Below are positions 1-11,662 of a DNA stretch of 64,000 nucleotides, piece by piece. This stretch comes from Haematococcus lacustris. Its lineage: Eukaryota > Chlorophyta > Chlorophyceae > Chlamydomonadales > Haematococcaceae. Made by a program: the position numbers and the translations under genes. The notes beneath the pieces were generated by a model. That model was given only the letters and a program-made list of their open reading frames with translations. It was not told where the DNA came from and did no database searches. Position 1 is the stretch's first letter; the number at the start of each line of letters is the position of its first letter. Where the stretch lies: the NCBI GenBank assembly GCA_030144725.1, contig JASKMD010000003.1, positions 19,379,674 to 19,443,673 on the forward strand. The letters run 5' to 3'.

Positions 1-1347
1 GCACGTGTGCTGACGCCGCGACAAATCCGCAACGGTCTCTTCATCCCAGCGCGTGATGTCCCCAACGTGCAAGCGCAGCTGGGGGCGGGGGCGCTGTGGG
101 TGCCGCCCACGCAACGCCCCTTCTGGTCAGACCCCGAGCTCCGAGAGCCAGAGCTGCTAGCAAAAGCGCTGCGGCCACGAGCTCCCTCACCCTCGCCCCG
201 ACAGTCAGTGTTGACAGAAGATCACGGATGGACCAGCAACAGCCCGTCTAATGCGGTGGACACTGCTGTAGAGGACAGTCAGGAGAATCTTGCGGCAGGC
301 AGCGGCAGGCCGCACAATGAGTCGGGTGGTGCGCGAGCGCCGTCGTCGCCTTGGTCGCCAACAGACCTAACTGACCCCGCCACGCACGCTGCAGTGCAGA
401 GCGACGGACTCGGCGCTGTCTCTGACACGCAGCACGCCAGCGAGCCGCTGGACCTTAGCTTTGCTGCCGGACTGCTGCCAGGAGCAGGGGGGTCCAGTTT
501 GGGCGGACCCCTTCCACCCGTCCTGGAGACATCCGAGGAAGTGGCATCTGAACCCTCGGGGTTGCCTCATTGCCCTGACACGTCAGCCTTACACTCGCAG
601 CCTACCCCCCCCGCGCCAGCCGACGAGGGTCGTGCCGCAGCCGAAGAAACTACGCTCGAATCCTTGCTCCCACACTCGCTGGAAGCAGAACTCAGCACCG
701 CTAACACCGCTGCATCCCGTGAATCCACTGCCGCGTTTCAAACCGCTTGGCAGCCTGTACCGCGGGTTGAAGCTCCTGTCGTACCTCCCAGGCCTAGTGC
801 CACCCCTGGCCAGGCCGCCCTGTCAGCTGCCCACGCTCTGCTGCAGCAGCTGTTGAGGGAAGCCTTGGACCCCGACCGCCAGCCTGGACTAGCCCAGGTA
901 CTCGCGAACCTACCGCGTACACCACTGCCAGCCTTCGTGCAAGTAAGCCAGGAAGAGAGCCAGCAGCCGGCAGCGGAATGGGACCGGGCGATTTCCGACA
1001 CGGAGCAAAGGTCGTGGGTAGCGCACATCGCCGGAGAAGCCGCCCGTAAGGACGATCCGGAGGGTTATTGGGCCGTGGGGGCAGAAGGTAGCGTTGACGA
1101 CCATAGGGCCACAGGCGGCTACTACTCAAGACCCCAAGGTGCAGTCGAGCTCTGGGACGAGGTGACGGGCCAGCAGATTGCAGGTGGGTTGGCGGGTGAG
1201 AAAAGTCAGGCGCCGAGCATCGAGGAGAATGCACTGGCAGCGGTATTACGAGATGCCGGGTTTCAAGAGTTTGCGGAGGCAGTGGTCGAGAGCGCGTTAC
1301 TCAGCATCATACAAGAAGCAGCTGCGGGCGAGTTTGGCGACAGCTAG
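1..1347 (+). CDS. 3' part of an unidentified Ser/Pro/Ala-rich protein
   Basis: The frame is open from the first base of the window to a TAG at 1345-1347, so this is the end of a gene whose start lies outside; the first in-frame GTG at 7 is not a credible start. About 446 residues are visible. They begin with a moderately ordered stretch (PRQIRNGLFIPARDVPNV), pass through a long low-complexity Pro/Ser/Ala/Glu region (roughly residues 55-330), and end in a short helix-like segment (ENALAAVLRDAGFQEFAEAV) rich in Ala, Glu and Leu. I recognise no domain. A TGTAA poly(A) signal follows about 90 bases after the stop, which supports a genuine last exon. It could also be a single-exon regulatory or scaffold protein. 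Confidence 0.55.
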   Translation, partial: ARVLTPRQIRNGLFIPARDVPNVQAQLGAGALWVPPTQRPFWSDPELREPELLAKALRPRAPSPSPRQSVLTEDHGWTSNSPSNAVDTAVEDSQENLAAGSGRPHNESGGARAPSSPWSPTDLTDPATHAAVQSDGLGAVSDTQHASEPLDLSFAAGLLPGAGGSSLGGPLPPVLETSEEVASEPSGLPHCPDTSALHSQPTPPAPADEGRAAAEETTLESLLPHSLEAELSTANTAASRESTAAFQTAWQPVPRVEAPVVPPRPSATPGQAALSAAHALLQQLLREALDPDRQPGLAQVLANLPRTPLPAFVQVSQEESQQPAAEWDRAISDTEQRSWVAHIAGEAARKDDPEGYWAVGAEGSVDDHRATGGYYSRPQGAVELWDEVTGQQIAGGLAGEKSQAPSIEENALAAVLRDAGFQEFAEAVVESALLSIIQEAAAGEFGDS

Positions 1348-1670
1348 GAAGCTTGTCACAAGTACTACCGGCCGGCCCTGTCAACAACCTTCGTTAACAT
1401 GTGTTGCATGCACCATTGCATTTGTTTCTTGTCAGGTGTAAAACACATGAATGGGACAGCGAATGGTCATGATCTAGGTCCGCCAACAAAGGTAGGAAGA
1501 GTTGCATCATTATAAAACCTGTTTACTCAGGCGTCTTCATGCCTCTAGTGTTCACTCAAGGGTGGTCTCAGCTCATTGGGATGACGCAGCTCTGCTACAC
1601 CTGGCTGCCGTGCAAGCAGCAGCTGAGGCGGCATATCGTCTAGTCCATGGACTCTCAGATACTACCAGCC
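1348..1670. other. 3' UTR and intergenic spacer
   Basis: This stretch holds the 3' UTR of the first gene and then sequence with no convincing ORF. It ends at the 3' terminus of Fanzor-like copy A, where CCCTTGTCCCTCACTAGGGC begins. Confidence 0.4.
1437..1441 (+). promoter_or_regulatory. TGTAA poly(A) signal
   Basis: TGTAA is the usual volvocalean polyadenylation signal. It lies 90 bases after the stop of the first gene, at a plausible 3' UTR distance. Confidence 0.45.
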
Positions 1671-2339
1671 CCCTTGTCCCTCACTAGGGCTTCCATTTGA
1701 GCCGGACCACCAGGGACCACTAGCGGGACTACTTGGGGACCACTAGTGGGCAATAGTCGCCCGGCTCAAGTGGTGTTATTGGGCTGTGTGGAGTATACCC
1801 AGTGCACATGGACATGGTCCATGAGTGCCTACCACCTACATCATTGCCTGACCCGCGAGGGCTATAGTGTAGAGTTGGCATGAAAAACATGCGCTGATTG
1901 TAAGCTGATGACAGCTCAACAAAGGGGGGCACACTACTGTGCCACAGCAGGCTGCTGCTGCTGTTGTGCCTTGAGAGGCTTGTCTCGCAGCCGCTTGTAC
2001 CCCAAGCCAGGGTACTCCTTGCCCTTGGCTGGCAGCGCTCCCTGGTCTGGCCAGTAGCACAGCTCCAGTGGCCGCCACCCGCTCTCCCCAATGCGCTGCA
2101 TGTTCAGCGCTGCATTGCAGTCCCTGTCCAGCCACCTGCCTGGCTGTGGTGCTGATTTGGCTTTGGCAGCCTTGCCCTTGTCCTTGCCCTTGTTGTGCTC
2201 AGCTGCCCGGCTCAGCCTTGGTGCGCTTGCTGCGCTTGGCTGGCAGGGGAGTGCTGGGCCCAGGCTCTGAGGCTGCTGCCTGTGAGGCTTACTGGCTGCT
2301 GCGTGGGGCCTGTGGGGGCTTGCGTGGGGCCACTACCGG
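1671..2339 (-). pseudogene. Fanzor-like copy A: C-terminal part and 3' terminus
   Basis: Read on the minus strand this encodes the C-terminal end of a TnpB/Fanzor-type RuvC protein, including the RD-x-NAALNM signature that carries the third RuvC acidic residue. The coding part ends with a TAG at 1934-1936. Compared with copy D it has an in-frame TAA (after the PRSSQ motif) and one extra G in the Glu-Pro-rich linker; copy B carries the same two lesions. The 3' tail contains the inverted repeat TTGAGCCGG (1697-1705) / CCGGCTCAA (1761-1769) and ends at 1671. The reading frame is cut at 2335-2339, where the LTR element inserted; it resumes at 18438. Family assignment is by motif only. Confidence 0.6.
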
Positions 2340-2566
2340 TGTAACAGAGTGCATGGCTCGGGAGAGGCCCAACCTCTGTTTACACGAAGTGTGACGGTGA
2401 AATACCACCGCGGGCCGTAGAGCTAACGGGGACTTGGTGCAAGGGCAACAAGAGATTATCCCCGTAAGGAAGCTACGGACGTTGGATCGCGAGGAAGGAG
2501 CGACCCAATCACGACTTCACTATTTCCGCGGGCAAGTAGGCCCTTTAGCATTGCCACTTTGTGACA
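2340..2566 (+). repeat. 5' LTR (227 bp)
   Basis: It begins TGTAACAGAG and ends TTTGTGACA, with TG...CA termini, and matches 18206-18432 with no difference I could see by eye. Confidence 0.93.
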
Positions 2567-2568
2567 TT

Positions 2569-2586
2569 TGGTTTCCGACCACGTTG
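2569..2586 (+). other. Candidate primer-binding site
   Basis: TGGTTTCCGACCACGTTG starts two bases after the 5' LTR. Starting with TGG fits pairing to a tRNA 3' CCA end. The tRNA was not identified. Confidence 0.45.
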
Positions 2587-2821
2587 AGGGGCTTCGGCTC
2601 CCTTCGTTGGCCGTGGCACTTGTCCCGCTTTGTTTTTTTCTTCTTTTCCTCTTTGGCGGGGCTTACAAGCACCTTAGCCTATCTCGCACCAACCCAAAGG
2701 GCGTGCTCGGTTAACCCGCAAAAGGGCACCACCCGCATTCCCGCACTTAGGGCAATCCCGTAGGGATCCCGTTGAGGCTCTCAATTCGGCCCATAAGTGT
2801 TTGCTTTGCGTGCCTTCATAG

Positions 2822-4088
2822 ATGCCCGGATCCAAGAAGCTCGGAAATGGCTTGGCCGGAAAAAGCCAAACTTGTAAGGCGCAAAGCGACTCATCTGAGT
2901 CTCGCCCACGCCCAGGCCCAGAGTGCCCTGGGGTGGAGCAAGCCGCAAAGGCCATGGAAGCTCTTCAAACAACAGACCCCAAGGTCAGAGTTTGCTTGCA
3001 ACAATTGCAAGAGCTTGTACATGCAGTGGTGCCAACAAGCAAGCAGCGCAAGCAAGTGTTGTGCACCGTGCTAGTAGGCACACCAGCGACTAGACTAAAG
3101 TTGTCTCAGTCTCTCAAGCATGAAACTCTAACGAGTTGGCTGATGCTAAAATCTGCTGGTGCATGTGCCCTGTCCACCTGGTTTCAGAAGCTGGAGGTGG
3201 GGGCTCAGGACAACACTGTCTCAAGCCTCACCCAGTCACCAGCAGCCGGTGGTTCAGCCACTTGCATGGGACCCATTGGTGGAACAGCAAGCGGTGCTAT
3301 CACAGCACGCCTGCCCCCTTTGGTGTCACCTCACCATCACTCTCGCCCAGCAGCACCAGCTGGAGCAGTTGCAGCCCCTGAACCAACAGTGGGTCAGCTG
3401 CAGATGGAGATGGTGAGCCTGCAGTCCAAGCTGCAGATTGAGCAGGTTGCAGTCATAAAACTGCGTGCCCGTGTGGCTCAGCTGGAACCACTTGAGCACA
3501 CCCGCCTGATGAGGGAGCGCTTCACCAGCGCAACAGTGCAGCTGCAGACTGCGTCTGGTGACCTGGTGCGGGTCACAGCCCGGCTGCAGGAGCTACTCTC
3601 CCTCCCCTTCCTCACTGCTGAACAGGCTGAGGAGCAGGCGAAAGCCAGCGCAATGCACACTTCCCTGCGCCAACACATCGCCCGGCTCACAGCCGAGGTG
3701 AACGGCTGCGCAACAGCAGCAACTGCGACAGGAGCTGCCGAGCTTGATGCCGCAGCGAACGAGCTGGCAGCGGCACAGCGCCAGACTCAACTCGAGCGCA
3801 CCCTGCGCGAGAGAGCTCAAGAAGAGCTGCGCACGGGCAATGCGCACAACCAAGCGCGTTTCCGTGAGCTGGAGGGGCAAGTCGAGTCCATGAAGCACAA
3901 CTACAACGTGGTGCAGGGCGACAAAGCCGCGCTGCAGAACAAGCTCAACTCTTTTGAGTCCCGCCTGCGCAACGCCCGAACTATCCTGAGCCAGTTCCCT
4001 GGTGGGGTGGAGGCGATGCTCACCAAGCACCTCCATGAGCTGAGTGCCACTGAGCAAACCCGAGCGCAAAAGGCAACCCTGCACCCTA
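2822..4088 (+). pseudogene. Retrotransposon ORF1/Gag, first half, cut by the CACTA-like insertion
   Basis: ATG at 2822 opens a frame of about 422 codons up to the insertion point. The product has a Ser/Pro-rich first part and, from about residue 170 to 400, heptad-like Leu/Ala/Gln/Glu runs that should form a coiled coil (for example LQSKLQIEQVAVIKLRARVA). It is the N-terminal region of the element's Gag-like polyprotein. At 4089 the CACTA-like element begins; without it and one copy of the TA duplication, the frame continues exactly into 12598-12923. The few codons read into the insert (to 4147) belong to the inserted element, not to this protein. Confidence 0.75.
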
Positions 4089-4224
4089 CACTCAGGCAAA
4101 TTAGTAACAGCATTTTTGAGATTCGGAGCCTCGGACTTGGTACATAGTCAAATGAAGGCATTGTAAGATTGGGGGTTAAAACTAAAATTCATGATTTTGC
4201 GCGGTTGGTGAGATACGGCCATGC

Positions 4225-4985
4225 TACAGTACTGTAGGTATCTACAGTACTGTCGGGGTACCTCGCGAGTACACGAACAGTACTGTAGACACCTACAGTA
4301 CTGTAGACATCTACAGTACTGTAGACATCTACAGTACCTCGAGGTACCTCGAGGTACCTCGAGAGACCATTTACAGTACTGTAGACATCTACAGTACTGT
4401 AGACATCTACAGTACTGTAGACATCTACAGTACTGTAGACACCTACAGTACTGTAGACATCTACAGTACTGTAGACATCTACAGTACCTCGAGGTACTTC
4501 GAGGTACCTCGAGAGACCATTTACAGTACTGTAGACATCTACAGTACTGTAGACATCTACAGTACTGTAGACATCTACAGTACTGTAGACACCTACAGTA
4601 CTGTAGACATCTACAGTACTGTAGACATCTACAGTACCTCGAGGTACCTCGAGGTACCTCGAGAGACCATTTACAGTACTGTAGACATCTACAGTACTGT
4701 AGACATCTACAGTACTGTAGACATCTACAGTACTGTAGACACCTACAGTACTGTAGACATCTACAGTACTGTAGACATCTACAGTACCTCGAGGTACCTC
4801 GAGGTACCTCGAGAGACCATTTACAGTACTGTAGACATCTACAGTACTGTAGACATCTACAGTACTGTAAACATCTACAGTACTGTAGACACCTACAGTA
4901 CTGTAGACATCTACAGTACTGTAGACATCTACAGTACCTCGAGGTACCTCGAGGTACCTCGAGAGACCACTTACAGTACTGTAGC
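4225..4985. repeat. Subterminal array of TACAGTACTGTA palindromes in 150-bp higher-order units
   Basis: 18-bp units (TACAGTACTGTAGACATC and variants) alternate with blocks of CTCGAGGTACCTCGAG, also a palindrome. The CTCGAGAGACCAT junction recurs with a 150-bp period (copies end near 4370, 4520, 4670, 4820 and 4970). Confidence 0.9.
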
Positions 4986-5079
4986 CTTTAAGCACTTAGA
5001 AAAATTCTGAACATCTCACTTGCATTCAAGGCATCCGTCCAACACTTAGTCGCAGCATCGTGTAGCCGGTATTGCAGCG

Positions 5080-5390
5080 ATGGCATCGCACGAGGTTACC
5101 CATACTCGCAGCCGCATCTAGCCCATACTCGCAGCCACATACTCGGCAATCAACCTCGCGGCCACACAGCTGGTCCACAGATGGCATCGCACGAGGTTAC
5201 CCATACTCGCAGCCACATCTAGCCCATACTCGCAGCCACATACTCGGCAATCAACCTCGCGGCCACACAGCTGGTCCACAGATGGCATCGCACGAGGTTA
5301 CCCATACTCGCAGCCACATCTAGCCCATACTCGCAGCCACATACTCGGCAATCAACCTCGCGGCCACACAGCTGGTCCAGCAGCGCAGAA
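5080..5390. repeat. 101-bp tandem repeat, three copies
   Basis: Units start at 5080, 5181 and 5282 with ATGGCATCGCACGAGGTTAC and contain further CATACTCGCAGCCACAT duplications. Copy 2 of the element has only two units (about 23.55-23.74 kb). Confidence 0.85.
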
Positions 5391-5430
5391 GCATACCTAT
5401 GAGGCAGCTCGGTGCGAGGATCTCACCTCG

Positions 5431-5545
5431 CAGCCAGCCTCGCAGCCATTTTCCTCGCAGCCAGCCTCGCAGCCACTTTCGCAGCCAGCCTCGCAGCCAG
5501 CCTCGCAGCCAGCATCGCAGCTAGCCTCGCGGCCAGTTTCCTCGC
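5431..5545. repeat. 12-bp repeats (CCTCGCAGCCAG)
   Basis: About nine diverged copies of CCTCGCAGCCAG. The same block is inverted in copy 2 at about 23366-23482. Confidence 0.75.
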
Positions 5546-5790
5546 AACGATTCTCCGCAATGAATCGCAAGCATTGATGCACCAACGCAAGGCAGGTGCA
5601 ACGTGTTGTGAGCAGCGAAGAGGCCAGACGGACTATGGTAAGAGCTTAGGACCAAGGTAAGAGCCTACAAGGAGCTAGCATTGCGCAGCATAGCCCTTAG
5701 TATCCAGCCTAACCGCTACCACACCTGGTTGCTGCAGGTCTTACAATCACGCCTAGTACCCCCCTGATTACCACCCCCTCCCAGTCCCCC

Positions 5791-6147
5791 TCACCACCAC
5801 CACCACCACCACCACCACCACCACCACCACCACCACCACCCACCACCACCACCACCACCCCCCACCACCACCACCACCACCACCACCACCACCACCACCA
5901 CCCACCCACCACCACCACCACCACCACCATTTCATCACCTCCCACAACGTTCCCACTGTTGCCTCCCTTGTGTTGCAGCCCAGCCCAGCCCAGCCCAGCC
6001 CAGCCCAGCCCAGCCCAGCCCAGCCCAGCCCAGCCCAGCCCAGCCCAGCCCAGCCCAGCCCAGCCCAGCCCAGCCCAGCCCAGCCCAGCCCAGCCCAGCC
6101 CAGCCCAGCCCAGCCCAGCCCAGCCCAGCCCAGCCCAGCCCAGCCCA
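5791..6147. repeat. (CAC)n followed by (CAGCC)n microsatellites
   Basis: CAC triplets occupy 5791-5930 and CAGCC pentamers 5976-6147. The matching pentamer in copy 2 is about twice as long (22669-23021) and the triplet much shorter. Confidence 0.9.
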
Positions 6148-7069
6148 ACCCAACCCTACTCTCCCACACTGCACTTCCTACTGAGGTGAGGACAAAGGAA
6201 GGTGGGTTGTAATGGAGGGCTGCTACACCTGCCCCTCCATCTGCCAGCTCTACATCTCCCTACTCTTATGGTGAGTGCATCCAGTACCCATGTCCAATGT
6301 TTGCTTCGTTACACAAATCGTCACACCATTGCCGCAGGTCTTGTGCGCCTACACCTGAGACTATCAATGCCCTCCCCACTTCTCTCGCCCTCCCCATGGA
6401 CCTCCCCTTCCCTTCCCTCCCCTTCCTCCCCTTCCTCCCACACACATATACACCACACCCCAGCAAAAGGTGAGTGCGGGTATGTGGCAACCTGTATCCA
6501 CCTTAACCGCTAGCATGCCCCTTGTCCCGCTGCAGGATTGATCGTCACACCCTTCCCCATCCCCTTTTCCTCCCCTTTCCCACGCCCACCACCAACGCCC
6601 AGCTTGTCGTCCCTCCACTTCCACCTCTACCCACCCCCCACTTCCCCCCTCCCCGTCACCTCTCCCCTGACATCCCAGCAGCCAGGAGAAAGCCCACCCC
6701 ACCCACCCTCTTCCCACCCCTCCCTTCCCCCTCTCCCTCCCTCTCCCCTCCCATACTTGTCAAGCCTCCTCTTCCCCTCTCCCACCCTTCGATTGACGTG
6801 GCATCGCAACCCCCACCTCACCCCACCTTCCCTTCCCTACACCCTACACTCCCCACCGCAGTCCCACCCCACTGGCGCATGGGATGTGTTGCCTGGTGTG
6901 AGCAGGTAGGAGGCCAGGAGGACCACAAAGGTAAGGCCACGGTGATAGCTAACACAGTGCCCAGCCTGGTCACCCTACCGCACGTGCACGCCCCTTGGTT
7001 GCAGGTCTAGTGGGCACCTCCATTCCACTTCCCTTTCCCCTACACAACCACCCCCTCCCAATTCATCCT
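6148..7069. other. Unique interior segment of CACTA-like copy 1
   Basis: This is C/T-rich sequence with no homopolymeric array. It matches 21770-22660 inverted. Long frames on both strands have Pro/Ser-rich compositions typical of C-rich DNA and I see no domain, so I do not call a gene. Confidence 0.6.
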
Positions 7070-7311
7070 CCCCCGCCCCCGCCCCCGCCCCCGCCCCCGC
7101 CCCCGCCCCCGCCCCCGCCCCCGCCCCCGCCCCCGCCCCCGCCCCCGCCCCCGCCCCCGCCCCCGCCCCCGCCCCCGCCCCCGCCCCCGCCCCCGCCCCC
7201 GCCCCCGCCCCCGCCCCCGCCCCCGCCCCCGCCCCCGCCCCCGCCCCCGCCCCCGCCCCCGCCCCCGCCCCCGCCCCCGCCCCCGCCCCCGCCCCCGCCC
7301 CCGCCCCCGCT
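7070..7311. repeat. (GCCCCC)n hexanucleotide array
   Basis: About 40 copies of GCCCCC. The G-rich strand (GGGGGC) could form G-quadruplexes. Copy 2 has a shorter, less regular version at 21660-21760. Confidence 0.9.
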
Positions 7312-7616
7312 CCCTCCCCTGCCCCCACCCCCACCCATGCCCCCACCCACCCAAACCCATGCCCCCAACCCATGCCCCCACCCACCCAAACCCATGCCCC
7401 CAACCCAACCCACCCCCGCCCAGCCCAACCCGGTTGAGCCTCCCGCCTCCCCACCTCCCGCCTCCCTGCCTCCCGCCTCCCCGTCTCCCGCCTCCCTGCC
7501 TCCCACCTCCCGCCTTCCACATCTACCCCCCCTCCCCGCCTTCACTCTTCCACTCCCCCCCCTTCCTAGCAGCAGTCATCAAGCAGCCAAAAGGTAGGTA
7601 GGTGCTACAGTGCCCC

Positions 7617-7779
7617 TACTATATCTGCTGCTGCTGCGCCCCTGCTGCTGCTGCTGCTGCCCCCCTGCTGCTGCTGCTGCCCCCCTGCTGCTGCTGCTGC
7701 TGCCCCCCTACTGCTGCTGCTGCTGCTGCCCCCCCTGCTGCTGCTGCTACTGCCCCCCTGCTGCTGCTGCTGCTGCCCC

Positions 7780-7815
<36 letters not shown>

Positions 7816-7817
7816 CC

Positions 7818-7853
<36 letters not shown>

Positions 7854-7976
7854 CCCCTACTGCTGTTGCTGCTGCGCCCCTGCTGCTGCTGCTGCTGCTG
7901 CCCCCCCTGCTGCTGCTGCCCCCCTATCTGCTGCTGCTGCTGCTGCTGCTGCCCCCCTATCTGCTGCTGCTGCCCC

Positions 7977-8049
<73 letters not shown>

Positions 8050-8097
8050 GCCCCTGCTGCTGCTGCTGCTGCTGCTGCCACCCATGCTGCTGCTGCC
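7617..8097. repeat. (CTG)n interrupted by CCCC blocks
   Basis: CTG runs are separated by CCCC spacers every 12-30 bases. This creates frames of poly-Cys, poly-Leu or poly-Ala that I regard as non-coding. The counterpart is CAG-rich at 20764-21405. Confidence 0.85.
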
Positions 8098-11000
8098 TAC
8101 AGTACTGTAGGTGTCTACAGTACTGTAGATGTCTACAGTACTGTAGGTGTCTACAGTACTGTAGATGTCTACAGTACTGTAGGGTGTCTACAGTACTGTA
8201 GGTGTCTACAGTACTGTAGGTATCTACAGTACTGTAGGATGTCTACAGTACTGTAGATGTCTACAGTACTGTAGGTGTCTACAGTACTGTAGGATGTCTA
8301 CAGTACTGTAGGTGTCTACAGTACTGTAGGTGTCTACAGTACTGTAGGGTGTCTACAGTACTGTAGGTGTCTACAGTACTGTAGGTATCTACAGTACTGT
8401 AGGATGTCTACAGTACTGTAGATGTCTACAGTACTGTAGGTATCTACAGTACTGTAGATGTCTACAGTACTGTAGGTATCTACAGTACTGTAGATGTCTA
8501 CAGTACTGTAGGTGTCTACAGTACTGTAGGTGTCTACAGTACTGTAGGTATCTACAGTACTGTAGGGTGTCTACAGTACTGTAGGTGTCTACAGTACTGT
8601 AGGTATCTACAGTACTGTAGGATGTCTACAGTACTGTAGGTATCTACAGTACTGTAGATGTCTACAGTACTGTAGGTGTCTACAGTACTGTAGGGGTCTA
8701 CAGTACTGTAGGTGTCTACAGTACTGTAGGTGTCTACAGTACTGTAGGGTGTCTACAGTACTGTAGGGGTCTACAGTACTGTAGGATGTCTACAGTACTG
8801 TAGGGGTCTACAGTACTGTAGGGGTCTACAGTACTGTAGGTGTCTACAGTACTGTAGGATGTCTACAGTACTGTAGATGTCTACAGTACTGTAGGTGTCT
8901 ACAGTACTGTAGGTATCTACAGTACTGTAGGATGTCTACAGTACTGTAGATGTCTACAGTACTGTAGGGTGTCTACAGTACTGTAGGTGTCTACAGTACT
9001 GTAGGTGTCTACAGTACTGTAGGTGTCTACAGTACTGTAGGGTGTCTACAGTACTGTAGGTGTCTACAGTACTGTAGGTATCTACAGTACTGTAGGATGT
9101 CTACAGTACTGTAGATGTCTACAGTACTGTAGGTATCTACAGTACTGTAGATGTCTACAGTACTGTAGGTATCTACAGTACTGTAGATGTCTACAGTACT
9201 GTAGGTGTCTACAGTACTGTAGGTGTCTACAGTACTGTAGGTATCTACAGTACTGTAGGGTGTCTACAGTACTGTAGGTGTCTACAGTACTGTAGGTATC
9301 TACAGTACTGTAGGATGTCTACAGTACTGTAGGTATCTACAGTACTGTAGATGTCTACAGTACTGTAGGTGTCTACAGTACTGTAGGGGTCTACAGTACT
9401 GTAGGTGTCTACAGTACTGTAGGATGTCTACAGTACTGTAGATGTCTACAGTACTGTAGATGTCTACAGTACTGTAGGTGTCTACAGTACTGTAGGTGTC
9501 TACAGTACTGTAGGTGTCTACAGTACTGTAGGATGTCTACAGTACTGTAGGTGTCTACAGTACTGTAGGTATCTACAGTACTGTAGGTGTCTACAGTACT
9601 GTAGGATGTCTACAGTACTGTAGGTGTCTACAGTACTGTAGGGGTCTACAGTACTGTAGGATGTCTACAGTACTGTAGGTGTCTACAGTACTGTAGGGGT
9701 CTACAGTACTGTAGGATGTCTACAGTACTGTAGGGGTCTACAGTACTGTAGGGGTCTACAGTACTGTAGGATGTCTACAGTACTGTAGGGGTCTACAGTA
9801 CTGTAGGGGTCTACAGTACTGTAGGTGTCTACAGTACTGTAGGATGTCTACAGTACTGTAGATGTCTACAGTACTGTAGGTGTCTACAGTACTGTAGATG
9901 TCTACAGTACTGTAGGGTGTCTACAGTACTGTAGGTGTCTACAGTACTGTAGGGGTCTACAGTACTGTAGGATGTCTACAGTACTGTAGGGGTCTACAGT
10001 ACTGTAGGGGTCTACAGTACTGTAGGATGTCTACAGTACTGTAGGGGTCTACAGTACTGTAGGGGTCTACAGTACTGTAGGATGTCTACAGTACTGTAGG
10101 GGTCTACAGTACTGTAGGATGTCTACAGTACTGTAGGGGTCTACAGTACTGTAGGGGTCTACAGTACTGTAGGTGTCTACAGTACTGTAGGTGTCTACAG
10201 TACTGTAGGGTGTCTACAGTACTGTAGGTGTCTATAGTACTGTAGGTATCTACAGTACTGTAGATGTCTACAGTACTGTAGGTATCTACAGTACTGTAGA
10301 TGTCTACAGTACTGTAGATGTCTACAGTACTGTAGGTGTCTACAGTACTGTAGGTATCTACAGTACTGTAGGGTGTCTACAGTACTGTAGGTGTCTACAG
10401 TACTGTAGGTATCTACAGTACTGTAGGATGTCTACAGTACTGTAGATGTCTACAGTACTGTAGATGTCTACAGTACTGTAGGTGTCTACAGTACTGTAGG
10501 TGTCTACAGTACTGTAGGTGTCTACAGTACTGTAGGTGTCTACAGTACTGTAGGGGTCTACAGTACTGTAGGATGTCTACAGTACTGTAGGGGTCTACAG
10601 TACTGTAGGGGTCTACAGTACTGTAGGATGTCTACAGTACTGTAGGGGTCTACAGTACTGTAGGGGTCTACAGTACTGTAGGATGTCTACAGTACTGTAG
10701 GGGTCTACAGTACTGTAGGATGTCTACAGTACTGTAGGGGTCTACAGTACTGTAGGGGTCTACAGTACTGTAGGTGTCTACAGTACTGTAGGTGTCTACA
10801 GTACTGTAGGGTGTCTACAGTACTGTAGGTGTCTACAGTACTGTAGGTATCTACAGTACTGTAGATGTCTACAGTACTGTAGGTATCTACAGTACTGTAG
10901 ATGTCTACAGTACTGTAGATGTCTACAGTACTGTAGGTGTCTACAGTACTGTAGGTATCTACAGTACTGTAGGGTGTCTACAGTACTGTAGGTGTCTACA

Positions 11001-11662
11001 GTACTGTAGGTATCTACAGTACTGTAGGATGTCTACAGTACTGTAGATGTCTACAGTACTGTAGATGTCTACAGTACTGTAGGTGTCTACAGTACTGTAG
11101 GTGTCTACAGTACTGTAGGTGTCTACAGTACTGTAGGATGTCTACAGTACTGTAGGTGTCTACAGTACTGTAGGTATCTACAGTACTGTAGGTGTCTACA
11201 GTACTGTAGGATGTCTACAGTACTGTAGATGTCTACAGTACTGTAGGTGTCTACAGTACTGTAGGGGTCTACAGTACTGTAGGATGTCTACAGTACTGTA
11301 GGTGTCTACAGTACTGTAGGGGTCTACAGTACTGTAGGATGTCTACAGTACTGTAGGGGTCTACAGTACTGTAGGGGTCTACAGTACTGTAGGATGTCTA
11401 CAGTACTGTAGGGGTCTACAGTACTGTAGGGGTCTACAGTACTGTAGGTGTCTACAGTACTGTAGGGGTCTACAGTACTGTAGGGGTCTACAGTACTGTA
11501 GGTGTCTACAGTACTGTAGGTGTCTACAGTACTGTAGGTGTCTACAGTACTGTAGGGGTCTACAGTACTGTAGGGGTCTACAGTACTGTAGGTGTCTACA
11601 GTACTGTAGGGGTCTACAGTACTGTAGGTGTCTACAGTACTGTAGACCCCTACAGTACTGTA
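8098..11662. repeat. Main TACAGTACTGTA satellite array (3.6 kb)
   Basis: About 195 units of 18-19 bp. Each has the 12-bp perfect palindrome TACAGTACTGTA plus a 6-7 base spacer (GGTGTC, GATGTC, GGTATC, GGGGTC, GGATGTC or GGGTGTC). The spacer order repeats in blocks with offsets of about 694 bp (8344 versus 9038) and about 601 bp (10021 versus 10622), so the array grew by segmental duplication. Copy 2 has only 1.1 kb of it. Confidence 0.92.

Noticed and set aside
1729..2394. Independent plus-strand genes over the Fanzor-like C-terminal regions
   Set aside because: The plus-strand frames are shadows of the minus-strand RuvC-like sequence, shown by matching motifs in copies B, C and D.
4189..4995. 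Repeat protein encoded by the 4.2-5.0 kb array (DVYSTVDVYSTV-type)
   Set aside because: Both strands are open only because the 18-bp unit is a multiple of three and lacks stops. There is no start context and copy 2 has shifted units.
6995..8201. Poly-Pro, poly-Gly, poly-Cys and poly-Leu frames
   Set aside because: They are translations of GCCCCC and CTG microsatellites; the frames switch freely and copy 2 does not keep them.
8098..11662. CRISPR-like array (regular 12-bp palindromic repeats with short spacers)
   Set aside because: The spacers are only 6-7 bases, drawn from a handful of variants, and the DNA is clearly eukaryotic. It is satellite DNA within a transposon.
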